Source of the DNA: Paenibacillus sp. PK3_47
GTDB taxonomy: Bacteria > Bacillota > Bacilli > Paenibacillales > Paenibacillaceae
Reading direction: 5' to 3'
Length of the DNA stretch: 64,000 bases
NCBI RefSeq assembly: GCF_023520895.1
Contig: NZ_CP026029.1
Span: forward strand, 3,968,001-4,032,000
Shown piece after piece: positions 33,359-42,363 of this stretch. A program made the position numbers and the translations under genes. Position 1 is the first letter of the stretch; each line of letters opens with the position of its first letter. Under the pieces are notes generated by a model. It did no database searches, was not told where the DNA came from, and saw only the letters and a program-made list of their open reading frames with translations.

Positions 33359-34324
33359 ATGAAGAAGCTGAACAAGTCGTTTTGGATCGGCATTGTACTT
33401 GCTCTGGTGTTGTACGGCATTATTCAAGTTCTTCTAACAACGGGAATCTTTGATGATGTTATGCAGTCTACCCTGTTTTTGATTTGTATCAATATTATGC
33501 TGGCGGTCTCACTGAATCTGATTAACGGGATCACCGGGCAATTCTCGATCGGGCATGCCGGATTTATGTCTGTAGGCGCTTATGTCTCGGCCATTCTGAC
33601 CTTGAATTTTGATGTTCCGTTCATTCTGGCGCTGATCATTGCGGGGGTTGTGGCTGCGTGCTTCGGGATTTTGATCGGGATTCCGACGCTGAGGCTGAAT
33701 GGTGACTATCTGGCGATTGCTACACTCGGCTTCGGTGAAATTATCCGTATCGTCATGCTGAATACAGAGTATGTCGGCGGCGCTTCCGGGCTGAGCGGCA
33801 TTCCTAACAAAACAACCTGGACGATCGTGTTCCTGTTTACGCTGGTGACGATTGTGGTCATTACGAACTTTATCCGCTCGACGCATGGCCGGGCCTGCAT
33901 TGCCATCCGTGAGAACGAGATTGCAGCAGAAGCCATGGGGATCAACACCACTCTGTACAAAGTTATTGCCTTTTCACTCGGGGCTTTGTTTGCCGGCATG
34001 GCCGGGGGATTGTCTGCCCACACCTTCTATGTCATTAATCCCGGCAGCTTTAACTTCCTGAAGTCCTTCGAAATTCTGGTTATGGTGGTCCTCGGGGGAT
34101 TGGGAAGTACTGCGGGTGCTGTAGTGGGAGCTATCGTCCTGACGGTATTGTTTACTGTGCTGCAGGATTACCCTGAAATGCGGATGATTCTATACTCTGT
34201 AATCCTCATTTTGATGATGATTTTCCGTCCGAAGGGACTGCTCGGAACCGGGATCTCATTCAAGAAATTTGCCAAAAAGGGGGCGCAATCCGATGGCAGC
34301 ATCAGCAAAGGCAGTGCTTCTTGA
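33359..34324 (+). CDS. livM: Branched-chain amino acid ABC permease LivM
   Basis: 321 residues, multi-span. Typical stretches are NLINGITGQFSIGHAGFMSVGA (split over residues ~52-73), RLNGDYLAIATLGFGEIIR and VVLGGLGSTAGAVVGAIVL. Partner of LivH in the inner channel. ATG 33359 follows AGGTGGGGG; the frame is open from 33347. Its 3' end overlaps livG by 32 bases, indicating translational coupling. Confidence 0.95.
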   Translation: MKKLNKSFWIGIVLALVLYGIIQVLLTTGIFDDVMQSTLFLICINIMLAVSLNLINGITGQFSIGHAGFMSVGAYVSAILTLNFDVPFILALIIAGVVAACFGILIGIPTLRLNGDYLAIATLGFGEIIRIVMLNTEYVGGASGLSGIPNKTTWTIVFLFTLVTIVVITNFIRSTHGRACIAIRENEIAAEAMGINTTLYKVIAFSLGALFAGMAGGLSAHTFYVINPGSFNFLKSFEILVMVVLGGLGSTAGAVVGAIVLTVLFTVLQDYPEMRMILYSVILILMMIFRPKGLLGTGISFKKFAKKGAQSDGSISKGSAS

Positions 34325-35075
34325 TGTCAAGCAGGCCAGCCGGTCCTTTGGCGGACTCAAGGCGCTTAGTGAAGTATCTCTGCATATTGACAAAGGCGAG
34401 CTCATTGGCCTGATCGGACCGAACGGTGCCGGCAAAACTACTTTGTTCAACCTGCTGACCGGTGTGTATCCTCCTTCAAGCGGGACCATCATGCTGAACA
34501 ATCAGTCCGTTGGTGGACTTAAGCCCTTCCGGATTAACCGGATGGGGGCGGCGCGGACGTTCCAGAATATCCGGCTGTTCACAGCCATGAGCGTGCTGGA
34601 TAACGTCAAAATTGCCTATCACCAGCATGCTAAGCATTCGATACTTTCATCCATGGTCCGGCTCCCGAAGCATTTCAGCGGGGAGGACGAAATCACCTCC
34701 AAGGCGATGGATATTCTCAAAATCTTTAATTTGGCTGACCAGGCAGATGAGCTGGCCGGCAACATGAGCTACGGCAACCAGCGGCGTCTGGAGATTGCCC
34801 GGGCGCTTGCGGCAGGACCCAAGCTGCTGCTGCTGGATGAACCGGCGGCGGGGATGAATCCGAATGAAACGCGTGATCTGATGAATCTCATATCCTGGAT
34901 CCGCCAGGAGTTTGATCTGACTATTCTGCTTATCGAGCATGACATGTCACTTGTTATGGGGGTATGCGACCGGATTTATGTTCTGGACCGCGGGATGCTG
35001 ATCGCTGACGGCACGCCTGTTGAAATACGGAATAACCCCAAGGTCATCGAAGCATATCTGGGACAGGAGGCGTAG
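34293..35075 (+). CDS. livG: Branched-chain amino acid ABC ATPase LivG
   Basis: 260 residues. Walker A GPNGAGKTT near residue 41, signature region NMSYGNQRRLEIARAL, Walker B KLLLLDEPAAGMNP and the H-loop LIEHDM are all intact. The insert between Walker A and signature is long, as in LivG. It drives the LivHM channel from the cytoplasmic side. ATG 34293 lies nine bases after AAAGGGGG, inside the end of livM. Confidence 0.96.
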   Translation: MAASAKAVLLDVKQASRSFGGLKALSEVSLHIDKGELIGLIGPNGAGKTTLFNLLTGVYPPSSGTIMLNNQSVGGLKPFRINRMGAARTFQNIRLFTAMSVLDNVKIAYHQHAKHSILSSMVRLPKHFSGEDEITSKAMDILKIFNLADQADELAGNMSYGNQRRLEIARALAAGPKLLLLDEPAAGMNPNETRDLMNLISWIRQEFDLTILLIEHDMSLVMGVCDRIYVLDRGMLIADGTPVEIRNNPKVIEAYLGQEA

Positions 35076-35080
35076 CGCCT

Positions 35081-35785
35081 ATGCTATCAGTAGAAGGAAT
35101 TAACGTATATTACGGGGCGATCCACGCCCTGAAGGATTTGAGCATTCATGTCAATGAAGGCGAAATCGTTACTCTGATCGGAGCGAACGGCGCCGGCAAG
35201 TCAACGCTGCTCAAGACATTATCGGGGCTGCTCAAGCCGAAGACGGGTGCTATTCAATTTTTGGGCAAACCGATTACGAATCAAAGCGTGCAGGCGATTG
35301 TAAAAGAGGGCCTTATTCATTGTCCCGAAGGCCGGCGCGTGTTCGCCAATATGTCGGTAGAGGAGAACCTTGAGCTGGGGGCGTATCTGCAGAATTCCGG
35401 CAGTCTCGCTGCTGATTTTGAGAAGATCTACACTACCTTCCCGCGTCTCTTGGAACGGAAAAAACAGCTGGCCGGAACCTTGTCCGGCGGTGAACAGCAG
35501 ATGCTGGCCATGGGCCGGGCCATGATGGGCCACCCTAAGCTGCTGCTGCTGGATGAGCCGTCCATGGGCCTTGCGCCGCTGCTGGTACAGGATATTTTCC
35601 GGATCATCCAGGAGGTTAATGCTGCCGGAACAACGGTGCTGCTTGTCGAGCAGAATGCCCATCAGGCACTGAAGATTGCCCACCGTGCCTATGTGCTGGA
35701 GACAGGCAGAGTGGTTCTTGAAGGAGACGCCCAGGAGCTGGCTGACTCTGAAGATATCAAGGTCGCTTACCTAGGCGGTCATTAA
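35081..35785 (+). CDS. livF: Branched-chain amino acid ABC ATPase LivF
   Basis: 234 residues. Walker A GANGAGKST, signature LSGGEQQMLAMGRAMM, Walker B KLLLLDEPSMGLAP, and the LivF-type stretch IVKEGLIHCPEGRRVFANMS. Forms the ATPase pair with LivG. AGGAGGC just before livG's stop serves as ribosome site; the spacing between the genes is 5 bases. Confidence 0.96.
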   Translation: MLSVEGINVYYGAIHALKDLSIHVNEGEIVTLIGANGAGKSTLLKTLSGLLKPKTGAIQFLGKPITNQSVQAIVKEGLIHCPEGRRVFANMSVEENLELGAYLQNSGSLAADFEKIYTTFPRLLERKKQLAGTLSGGEQQMLAMGRAMMGHPKLLLLDEPSMGLAPLLVQDIFRIIQEVNAAGTTVLLVEQNAHQALKIAHRAYVLETGRVVLEGDAQELADSEDIKVAYLGGH

Positions 35786-35866
35786 ACAGGTCTTTTTAGC
35801 GCCACTTACATTGCGGCATCACTGAAATACCATATAAACATATTATTTTTAGGAGGCTGGAAGAGG

Positions 35867-37063
35867 ATGAAGAAAATCGGGGCCATTATTTTGACTACGG
35901 TGCTTGCTGCGTCAATGCTGGCAGGCTGTGGTAACAACACAGAGAGCAACACTGCTGCGAGCGGCGGCAACGCTGCCGGAGACACCATCAAGATTGGTGC
36001 AAATCTTGAGCTTACAGGCGGTCAGGCATCTTTCGGCGACTCCGCGCTTAAGGGAGCTCAACTTGCAGTCAAAGAAATCAATGATGCAGGCGGTTTGCTG
36101 GGCGGCAAGAAGCTGGAGCTGATTGAAGCGGACAATGCTTCCAAATCTGAAGAAGCGACCCGTGCAGCCCAAAAGCTGATCACAACCAACAAGGTTGTGG
36201 CGATCATCGGTTCTACTACATCCACGAATACGCTCGGTATTGTACCGGTTGCGCAGGAAAAGGGGATTCCGCTGATCAGCTCCTCGGCAACCAACCCTAA
36301 AGTGACCGTTGACGAGCGTTCAGGCGAATTAAATGAATGGGTATTCCGCGCTTCCTTTATCGATCCTTTCCAAGGCGAGGTAATGGCCAATTTTGCCAAA
36401 GATACGCTGGGTGCCAAGACCGCAGTAATCTATACCGATACGTCCAGTGACTACTCCAAAGGCCTGCAAACCTTTTTCAAAGAAACCTTCACCAAGAACG
36501 GCGGAACCATCCTGAGCGAAGAGTCTTATCAGCAAAAGGATTCCGACTTCAAAGCCGTATTGACACGGATCAAGGAAGCTAATCCTGATGTCATCTACCT
36601 GCCTGGTTATTATGAAGAGGTAGGTAAAATTCTGAAGCAAGCCAGGGAAATGGGCATTACGGTTCCATTTATGGGCGGCGACGGCTGGGATTCCCCGCAG
36701 CTGGCTGAAATTGCCGGCGCTGCAGCGCTCGACAATACGTACATGTCCAACCACTATTCACCTGAAGACAGCGCGCCTGAAGTGAAGACCTTTGTAGATG
36801 CGTTCAAAGCTGCCAACGGAGACGTTGTACCGGACGGTATGGCTGCACTCGGTTATGATGCCGTGAAGCTGCTGGCAGATGCCATCACACGTGCGGATTC
36901 CACAGAGCCGGCCAAATTGAAGGATGCACTGGCTTCCACGAAGGACCTGCAGCTTGCTACAGGTAAAATTACGATGAATGAAACGCATGACCCTGTAAAA
37001 TCAGCGGCTGTGCTGAAATTCGTAGACGGCAAACAAGCCTTCGAAACAAAAGTTAATCCATAA
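35867..37063 (+). CDS. livK: Branched-chain amino acid-binding lipoprotein LivK
   Basis: 398 residues with lipobox LAGC (18-21), so anchored on the outer face of the membrane. The periplasmic-binding-protein type I fold is clear: IKIGANLELTGGQASFGDSA, then GAQLAVKEINDAGGLLGGKK and VVAIIGSTTSTNT. It captures the amino acid for LivHMGF. TTAGGAGG precedes the ATG. The 81-base gap after livF has no terminator, so it is the operon's last gene. The position after the ATPases, rather than first as in many operons, is a mild oddity. Confidence 0.95.
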   Translation: MKKIGAIILTTVLAASMLAGCGNNTESNTAASGGNAAGDTIKIGANLELTGGQASFGDSALKGAQLAVKEINDAGGLLGGKKLELIEADNASKSEEATRAAQKLITTNKVVAIIGSTTSTNTLGIVPVAQEKGIPLISSSATNPKVTVDERSGELNEWVFRASFIDPFQGEVMANFAKDTLGAKTAVIYTDTSSDYSKGLQTFFKETFTKNGGTILSEESYQQKDSDFKAVLTRIKEANPDVIYLPGYYEEVGKILKQAREMGITVPFMGGDGWDSPQLAEIAGAAALDNTYMSNHYSPEDSAPEVKTFVDAFKAANGDVVPDGMAALGYDAVKLLADAITRADSTEPAKLKDALASTKDLQLATGKITMNETHDPVKSAAVLKFVDGKQAFETKVNP

Positions 37064-37127
37064 GCGAAGTTTTGGCATACTATAATGCGTGGCAAGATGT
37101 AAGGACCGCGATCATGAATTGTTTATA

Positions 37128-37151
37128 AAAGGGGGCTTCTATGCTCCCTTT
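37128..37151 (+). terminator. Weak hairpin after livK
   Basis: Arms AAAGGGGG and CTCCCTTT (one wobble), loop of 8 bases, only a short T-containing tail. Confidence 0.45.
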
Positions 37152-37163
37152 GTTCCTTGACTG

Positions 37164-37200
37164 TGACAAGAAAGGCTCCCTGCGGGCCTTTCTTTTGTCA
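37164..37200 (+). terminator. Terminator hairpin directly before ald
   Basis: AGAAAGGC pairs with GCCTTTCT, and the flanking TGACA with TGTCA, with T-rich sequence inside the 3' arm. It ends 32 bases before the ald start, leaving no room for a separate promoter between, so ald must be transcribed through it or from a start within it. Confidence 0.65.
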
Positions 37201-37232
37201 TATCACTCACTAATTTGAGGAGGGAGAGCCAA

Positions 37233-38363
37233 ATGATTATCGGCATACCTAAAGAAATCAAAAACAACGAGAACCGGGTGGCGGTCACACCTGCTGGGGT
37301 TGAAGTATTTTGCAGAGCAGGGCATACAGTAGTGATAGAGCAGTCTGCCGGTGCAGGCAGCGGTTTTGGTGACGGCGAGTACCTGGACAGGGGTGCACAA
37401 ATTGCGGATACGGCAGCTGATGTATGGGAAAAGGCAGAAATGATTATGAAGGTGAAAGAGCCGCTGCCGGAAGAATACGGTTATTTTCGCAAAGGGCTTA
37501 TTCTGTTCACATATCTGCACCTCGCCCCTGAAGCTGCATTAACAAAGGCGCTTGCAGATACCGGGGTTATTGCGGTCGGCTATGAAACGATCCAACTTGA
37601 GGACGGCTCGCTGCCGCTGCTGATTCCAATGAGTGAGGTCGCAGGCCGTATGGCTGTGCAGATCGGTGCCGGTCTGCTGGAGAAGTCCCGCGGCGGCAAA
37701 GGTGTTCTGCTTGGCGGTGTTCCGGGAGTACAGCCGGGTGAGGTGGTTATTGTGGGCGGCGGCATCGTCGGCATGAACGCGGCAAAAATTGCCCTGGGGA
37801 TGGGGGCCAGAGTGACTGTTCTGGATTTGAATGCGAACCGGCTTCGTGAGCTGGATGATTTGTTCGGCGGACGCCTGGTCACCATCATGTCGGATACTTA
37901 TCAGATCGAACAAGCGGTTCGCAAAGCGGATCTGCTGATCGGAGCGGTGCTCATCCCGGGTGCCCGTGCGCCGAAGCTGGTGAAGGAGTATATGGTGCAG
38001 CAGATGGCTGAAGGCTCTGTTATTGTGGACGTGGCCATTGATCAGGGCGGTTCTATCGAGACGATTGACCGGATTACTACACATGAGAATCCGGCCTATG
38101 TGAAGCATGGTGTCGTCCATTATGCGGTCGCCAATATGCCCGGTGCTGTTCCCCGCACATCAACACTTGCGCTTACCAATGTGACAATGCCTTATGCGCT
38201 GTTAATGGCGAACCGGGGGATTCACGAAGCGGCGTTAAATAATGCGGCTCTGGCCAAGGGAGTGAATGTGGCTGGCGGCTATGTGACGAATAAGGCGGTG
38301 GCACAAAGTCTCGGGTACGAGGCTGCTGACGCTCTTCAGAGCTTGAAAGCCTATGAAGGATAG
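37233..38363 (+). CDS. ald: Alanine dehydrogenase
   Basis: 376 residues, the standard length. It oxidises L-alanine to pyruvate and ammonia with NAD+, or runs in reverse. Signatures: the N-terminus [20 protein letters not shown] with substrate Arg15, KVKEP around Lys74, FTYLHLA with His96, the NAD-binding [18 protein letters not shown] and [12 protein letters not shown] with the catalytic Asp near 269. GAGGAGGGAG lies before ATG 37233. Placed after livHMGFK, which could supply amino acids, though the two hairpins between suggest separate control. In Bacilli it is used in sporulation and alanine catabolism. Confidence 0.97.
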   Translation: MIIGIPKEIKNNENRVAVTPAGVEVFCRAGHTVVIEQSAGAGSGFGDGEYLDRGAQIADTAADVWEKAEMIMKVKEPLPEEYGYFRKGLILFTYLHLAPEAALTKALADTGVIAVGYETIQLEDGSLPLLIPMSEVAGRMAVQIGAGLLEKSRGGKGVLLGGVPGVQPGEVVIVGGGIVGMNAAKIALGMGARVTVLDLNANRLRELDDLFGGRLVTIMSDTYQIEQAVRKADLLIGAVLIPGARAPKLVKEYMVQQMAEGSVIVDVAIDQGGSIETIDRITTHENPAYVKHGVVHYAVANMPGAVPRTSTLALTNVTMPYALLMANRGIHEAALNNAALAKGVNVAGGYVTNKAVAQSLGYEAADALQSLKAYEG

Positions 38364-38412
38364 AAGGATTTCCGGTACGGATTTTATCCTCAGCTGGAGG
38401 GCGGAAGGGTAG

Positions 38413-38460
38413 CGGGGGACGGCTTATTTGTTGGTATGCCGCTCCCCGGAATATTTTTTT
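38413..38460 (+). terminator. Terminator after ald
   Basis: CGGGGGACGGC pairs with GCCGCTCCCCG (one internal mismatch), then AATATTTTTTT. Confidence 0.75.
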
Positions 38461-38469
38461 GAAAAATGC

Positions 38470-38499
38470 TTGTCAAATATTCCGAGGCTATGATATACT
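38470..38499 (+). promoter_or_regulatory. Promoter of the tRNA-Glu/Leu unit
   Basis: TTGTCA (38470-38475), 18-base spacer, TATACT (38494-38499), 37 bases before tRNA-Glu. Confidence 0.75.
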
Positions 38500-38535
38500 C
38501 ATTTTTGTTGTGACAAAGAAATAAATTAACAGCAT

Positions 38536-38607
38536 GGCCCGTTGGTCAAGGGGTTAAGACACCTCCCTTTCACGGAGGTAACAGGGGTTCGAATCCCCTA
38601 CGGGTCA
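38536..38607 (+). tRNA. tRNA-Glu (anticodon TTC)
   Basis: 72 bases. Acceptor arms GGCCCGT/ACGGGTC, anticodon loop CTTTCAC, T-loop GTTCGAA, discriminator A. No encoded CCA. Confidence 0.96.
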
Positions 38608-38612
38608 TATAT

Positions 38613-38695
38613 GCGGTAGTGGTGGAATGGCAGACACGCTATCTTGAGGGGGTAGTGGGTGTATACCCGTGGAGGTTCGAGTCCTCTCTACCGCA
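38613..38695 (+). tRNA. tRNA-Leu (anticodon GAG), copy 1
   Basis: 83 bases with a long variable arm. Acceptor arms GCGGTAG/CTACCGC, anticodon loop CTTGAGG, T-loop GTTCGAG. Identical, with six further bases, to the copy at 47528-47610. It follows tRNA-Glu by 5 bases. Confidence 0.96.
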
Positions 38696-38705
38696 TACTA
38701 ACTAC

Positions 38706-38750
38706 AGAGCGGCAAATCCTTGAATGACTAAGGATTTGCCGCTCTTTTTA
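38706..38750 (+). terminator. Terminator of the tRNA-Glu/Leu unit
   Basis: Sixteen-base perfect arms beginning AGAGCGGCAAATCCTT, 8-base loop, then a T-rich tail. Confidence 0.93.
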
Positions 38751-38887
38751 TTTTTTTTAAGTACCTGCTGCTGGCTCCAGCCCGATTTTTCATTGAAATT
38801 CTGACAATAATAACGCTTCTTTGGTATAATTTCTCTTAAGGTTATAAGGTGCTTTTAATAAGAATAGTACATCGACGAGGGATGATC

Positions 38888-40492
38888 ATGTATAAATTAT
38901 TAATTGTTGATGATGAGCTGCTTATGAGAGTTGGAATTCGTTCTATGATTGATTGGGAAGAACATGGATTCCGGGTTGTCGGAGAAGCCGGGAATGGAAA
39001 GGAAGGCCTGGAATTAGCGCTGGCAACCTCACCTGACCTAATTATTACTGACATCAAGATGCCGGTGATGGATGGACTGCAATTGATCCGCGAAATTTCC
39101 GGGGAATTAAAGGCCTGCAAATATGTTATTCTAAGCAATTTCGATGAACTGAATTATGTGAAAGAAGCACTGAAGTTAGGCGCGACAGATTACCTGATTA
39201 AGAGCGAGATTGCACCCGGATCCTTAATAGAATTGCTTACGGCTATTCGAAGCAAGCTGCAGGCTGAGTTCAGCAGCCAGGGCAATATTCAACGCATGCC
39301 ATACAATGTCACAAGGAGTCTGGGCCATCTCAAGGAGGATCTTTTCAAGGACCTTATTAATGGATTTATAAGTGAACAGGATGCGGATACAAGAGCGAAT
39401 GAGCTGGATATAAAGGTTAAATCAGACCATCTGGCTGTCCTCATATTCAAAGTGAACGATTTCGATGTAGTCAAAAAGAAGTATATAGAAAAGGATGAGA
39501 AGCTGCTCAGGTTTTCCATTCTGAATATTGTAGAAGAAGTTGTCCCTTCCAAATGGAGCAGAGAAATTATTATTGGGAATTCATCGGAATATTTGGTCTT
39601 TGTGAATACTTTAGCCGGCAGCAGTTCTCAGCGCAGCGAGATTGAAAAGCTGTGCAGGAAGATTATTGCCTCCATAAAAGATTTTATGAACCTCGATTTA
39701 AGCGCCGGCGTCAGCACTGTTGTTCCAGGCTTCAAATATATAAAAGCAGCGTACGAGGAAGCTGAACTTGCCTTAAGTAACCGGTTCTTCGACAGCACCC
39801 GTAATATTTTGTTTTATGAGGATATGGCTAAACTGCCTCTTCGTGCAGCGATTACACCATTGCTCAGCGCGGAGGAAGAACATGATTTTGTAACCGTCTG
39901 GGAAAGTAAGGATGAGGCCAAGGCTGCGGAATTGTTAGCCGGAATCCGTACTGAACTAGCTGCACTGCAGGCGGATGAGTCCAGTATTCGTGAGAAGTAT
40001 ATATTGCTTATGGAAAAATTGCACTCCCATTTTCCTGCGGCTGCCAAACGGCAGCGCCCTTCTCATGTGGAAAGGTCACCTTATGAAACTATATTAAAAG
40101 GCGAGAACTGGGAGGGGATACATCAGAGTGTGCTGGATTATATTTGTTATTGTTTTGAAGTTGAATCCAGCATTATACGTGAGCGTTCGTATACAGAAAT
40201 GGCGGTTGAGATCATAAACAAATATTATGGTGAGGATATTTCTTTACAAAGCGTGGCGGGTCAAATCAATGTTAATCCTTCGTATCTGAGCCGTATATTC
40301 AAACAGGAGCGGGGAGAGAATTTCATTTCTTATTTAACCCGCGTCCGGATTGAAAGAGCAAAGGCTTACTTACGCGGAGGCAAGCTGAAAGTTTATGAAA
40401 TCGCTGACAAGGTTGGTTATCACAATCACACCTATTTTAGTAAAATATTCAAGAAAATTGTAGGGATGTCTCCTGAGGAGTATAGGGAATAA
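38888..40492 (+). CDS. YesN-type response regulator with AraC output domain
   Basis: 534 residues. The receiver domain (1-120) has Asp8/Asp9 and phospho-acceptor Asp55 in DLIITDIKMPVMDG. A middle region of ~300 residues follows, and the C-terminus carries an AraC double helix-turn-helix (VAGQINVNPSYLSRIFKQER and EIADKVGYHNHTYFSKIFKK). GAGGGA lies 5 bases before ATG 38888; the frame is open from 38849 without a site. It is cotranscribed with the histidine kinase 35 bases on. It probably activates the convergent lplABC-type operon in response to a carbohydrate. Confidence 0.93.
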   Translation: MYKLLIVDDELLMRVGIRSMIDWEEHGFRVVGEAGNGKEGLELALATSPDLIITDIKMPVMDGLQLIREISGELKACKYVILSNFDELNYVKEALKLGATDYLIKSEIAPGSLIELLTAIRSKLQAEFSSQGNIQRMPYNVTRSLGHLKEDLFKDLINGFISEQDADTRANELDIKVKSDHLAVLIFKVNDFDVVKKKYIEKDEKLLRFSILNIVEEVVPSKWSREIIIGNSSEYLVFVNTLAGSSSQRSEIEKLCRKIIASIKDFMNLDLSAGVSTVVPGFKYIKAAYEEAELALSNRFFDSTRNILFYEDMAKLPLRAAITPLLSAEEEHDFVTVWESKDEAKAAELLAGIRTELAALQADESSIREKYILLMEKLHSHFPAAAKRQRPSHVERSPYETILKGENWEGIHQSVLDYICYCFEVESSIIRERSYTEMAVEIINKYYGEDISLQSVAGQINVNPSYLSRIFKQERGENFISYLTRVRIERAKAYLRGGKLKVYEIADKVGYHNHTYFSKIFKKIVGMSPEEYRE

Positions 40493-40527
40493 AAGTTCTG
40501 CTATTATGTATACCGGAGAGGTGCACC

Positions 40528-42276
40528 ATGCGGGGAAGGCATCCTGTTCGTATAAAGACGAAAATTATGGTTATTTGCCTGACGGTAATTATCCTTCCTG
40601 TATTTGTGATGACCATAAATTCCTACCGGTCTTCTGAAGAATTGCTGGAGCATAACTACAGGGGGCTCATGAAGGATTTAGCCAAGCAAACCAATATACG
40701 CATTGACGAGTTTTTGAAAGAAATTGAGAAGATCTCTTTATTGGCCAGTAACGGGCTCAGCAGTACTTTATCCGCCACCTTGGAGGGCAGTTATCCTATT
40801 CAGGATTATCTGCGGATTGGAGGGGTGCAAAACGAGAATGCTGCCTACAATAATCTAATGAACTACATCATGATGAAAGACCGTGTCTTCTCCATATACC
40901 TGTATAACTTGAACGGCGGCGCCGACCTGTTTGTCAGTCCCAATCAACCGATCAACTACGAATATAAAGCCGCGAATGAGCTGTGGTTCAAAAAATTCAT
41001 GCATACAAAGGATAGAACCATTACATTAACAACCCGTATTGATGAGCAGCTAAAAAATAAAATACTCGCTGTCTCACACGCAAGAAAAATATACGATGTG
41101 ACAACCGGACGGCTCCTGGGCGTAATTGTTGTCAGCATTGATATCAAGTTTATTGAGATTGTAAACAGCAACCTGCAGGAGGCGCTCCGCTCCAGGTTTA
41201 TGATTGTCGACGCTGAGGATAAAATTGTCTATAACGTGGATGACCGTTTGATCGGCACATTGTTCAGAGATAATGTCCGTCCGGATGAAACTAAGAACAT
41301 TGTGGTCACTAACCCGTTAAGCCAGCAGGAATGGACCACCTATTTGTATATGCCGATGGATCAATTGACTGACGAGGGCGAGCTGTTGGGCCGTAATCTG
41401 ATTACGCTGGCCCTTGTGATGTCCCTTTTTGCGATTATTATCTCGATCTTTCTGTCCAATGTAATTACCCGCCCCATCAAGAAGCTGATGAATAATATCA
41501 GATTGGTCGAAAAAGGGCTATTCGAAAAGGTGCAGCCTGTTGGCTCGAAAGATGAATTCGGGCACTTGTCTAACCGGTTCATTAAGATGTCCTATGAATT
41601 AAAGCAGCTTATTGAGCGGATGCAGAAGGAGGAGAGCGAGAAGGCGGCTGCAGAGATAAGGGCACTGCATTCCCAGATCAATCCTCATTTTTTGTATAAT
41701 ACATTAGGTTCTGTGAAGTGGATGGCTTCTATGCAAAAAGCGGACAAAATTGTGGACATGACCGAAGCGCTAATTTCGATGCTCCGTTATGCCTCAAGAT
41801 TTGACGGGACCCTGGTGACGATCCGTGAAGAATTGGACAACATCGTCAATTACGTTACCATTCAGAACGTCAGATACTATAATTCTATTCAGACCCGGTA
41901 TGATATTGAGGCCGCATTGCTGGATAACCGCATACCTAAAATGATATTGCAGCCCATTATCGAAAATGCGATTTTTCATGGCTTTGCGGAGCTTGAAGAA
42001 GAGGGGATAATTACAATCCGGATTCAATCCAAAGGCAGTGATATTGTTATTGAAATCTGTGATAACGGCATTGGCATGGATGAAGAAGCCATCCGGGTTA
42101 TGACCGGGAATTGGGCGGATTCCGAAGGCGGGACCAAAGGGATCGGGCTGCAGAATGTCCAGCGGCGGATCCAACTTCATTTCGGCCCTTCCTATGGAAT
42201 CAGGGTGGACAGCAGTGCAGGTGAAGGCACCACATTTACTATTTTGTTACCGGGTATTGTTGAGAATATAAAATAA
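40528..42276 (+). CDS. YesM-type sensor histidine kinase
   Basis: 582 residues. Span 1 (~12-33), an extracellular Cache-like sensor (~34-285), span 2 (~290-312), HAMP (~313-365: NVITRPIKKLMNNIRLVEKG), then the His_kinase domain with the phosphorylated His in HSQINPHFLYNTL and an ATPase domain with N-box IIENAIFHG and G1 box CDNGIGMD. Partner of the YesN-type regulator upstream. GGAGAGGTG precedes the ATG. No periplasmic partner gene is adjacent apart from the convergent ABC operon. Confidence 0.94.
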   Translation: MRGRHPVRIKTKIMVICLTVIILPVFVMTINSYRSSEELLEHNYRGLMKDLAKQTNIRIDEFLKEIEKISLLASNGLSSTLSATLEGSYPIQDYLRIGGVQNENAAYNNLMNYIMMKDRVFSIYLYNLNGGADLFVSPNQPINYEYKAANELWFKKFMHTKDRTITLTTRIDEQLKNKILAVSHARKIYDVTTGRLLGVIVVSIDIKFIEIVNSNLQEALRSRFMIVDAEDKIVYNVDDRLIGTLFRDNVRPDETKNIVVTNPLSQQEWTTYLYMPMDQLTDEGELLGRNLITLALVMSLFAIIISIFLSNVITRPIKKLMNNIRLVEKGLFEKVQPVGSKDEFGHLSNRFIKMSYELKQLIERMQKEESEKAAAEIRALHSQINPHFLYNTLGSVKWMASMQKADKIVDMTEALISMLRYASRFDGTLVTIREELDNIVNYVTIQNVRYYNSIQTRYDIEAALLDNRIPKMILQPIIENAIFHGFAELEEEGIITIRIQSKGSDIVIEICDNGIGMDEEAIRVMTGNWADSEGGTKGIGLQNVQRRIQLHFGPSYGIRVDSSAGEGTTFTILLPGIVENIK

Positions 42277-42278
42277 CT

Positions 42279-42317
42279 AGAGGAGCAGTTCTCCCATAGA
42301 CGGAGAACTGCTCCTCT
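42279..42317. terminator. Long perfect hairpin between convergent operons
   Basis: Sixteen-base perfect arms starting AGAGGAGCAGTTCTCC around a 7-base loop. No long T tract on either side, so termination may be assisted or it may stabilise mRNA 3' ends. Confidence 0.7.
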
Positions 42318-42363
42318 AATGTTAGAGCCGTAGAAAATGATGCTTCGATAGTCATCCGGGCGC

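Noticed and set aside
37201-37232. Independent ald promoter between the hairpin and the start codon
   Set aside because: Only 32 bases remain, most of it ribosome site; no -35/-10 pair fits.
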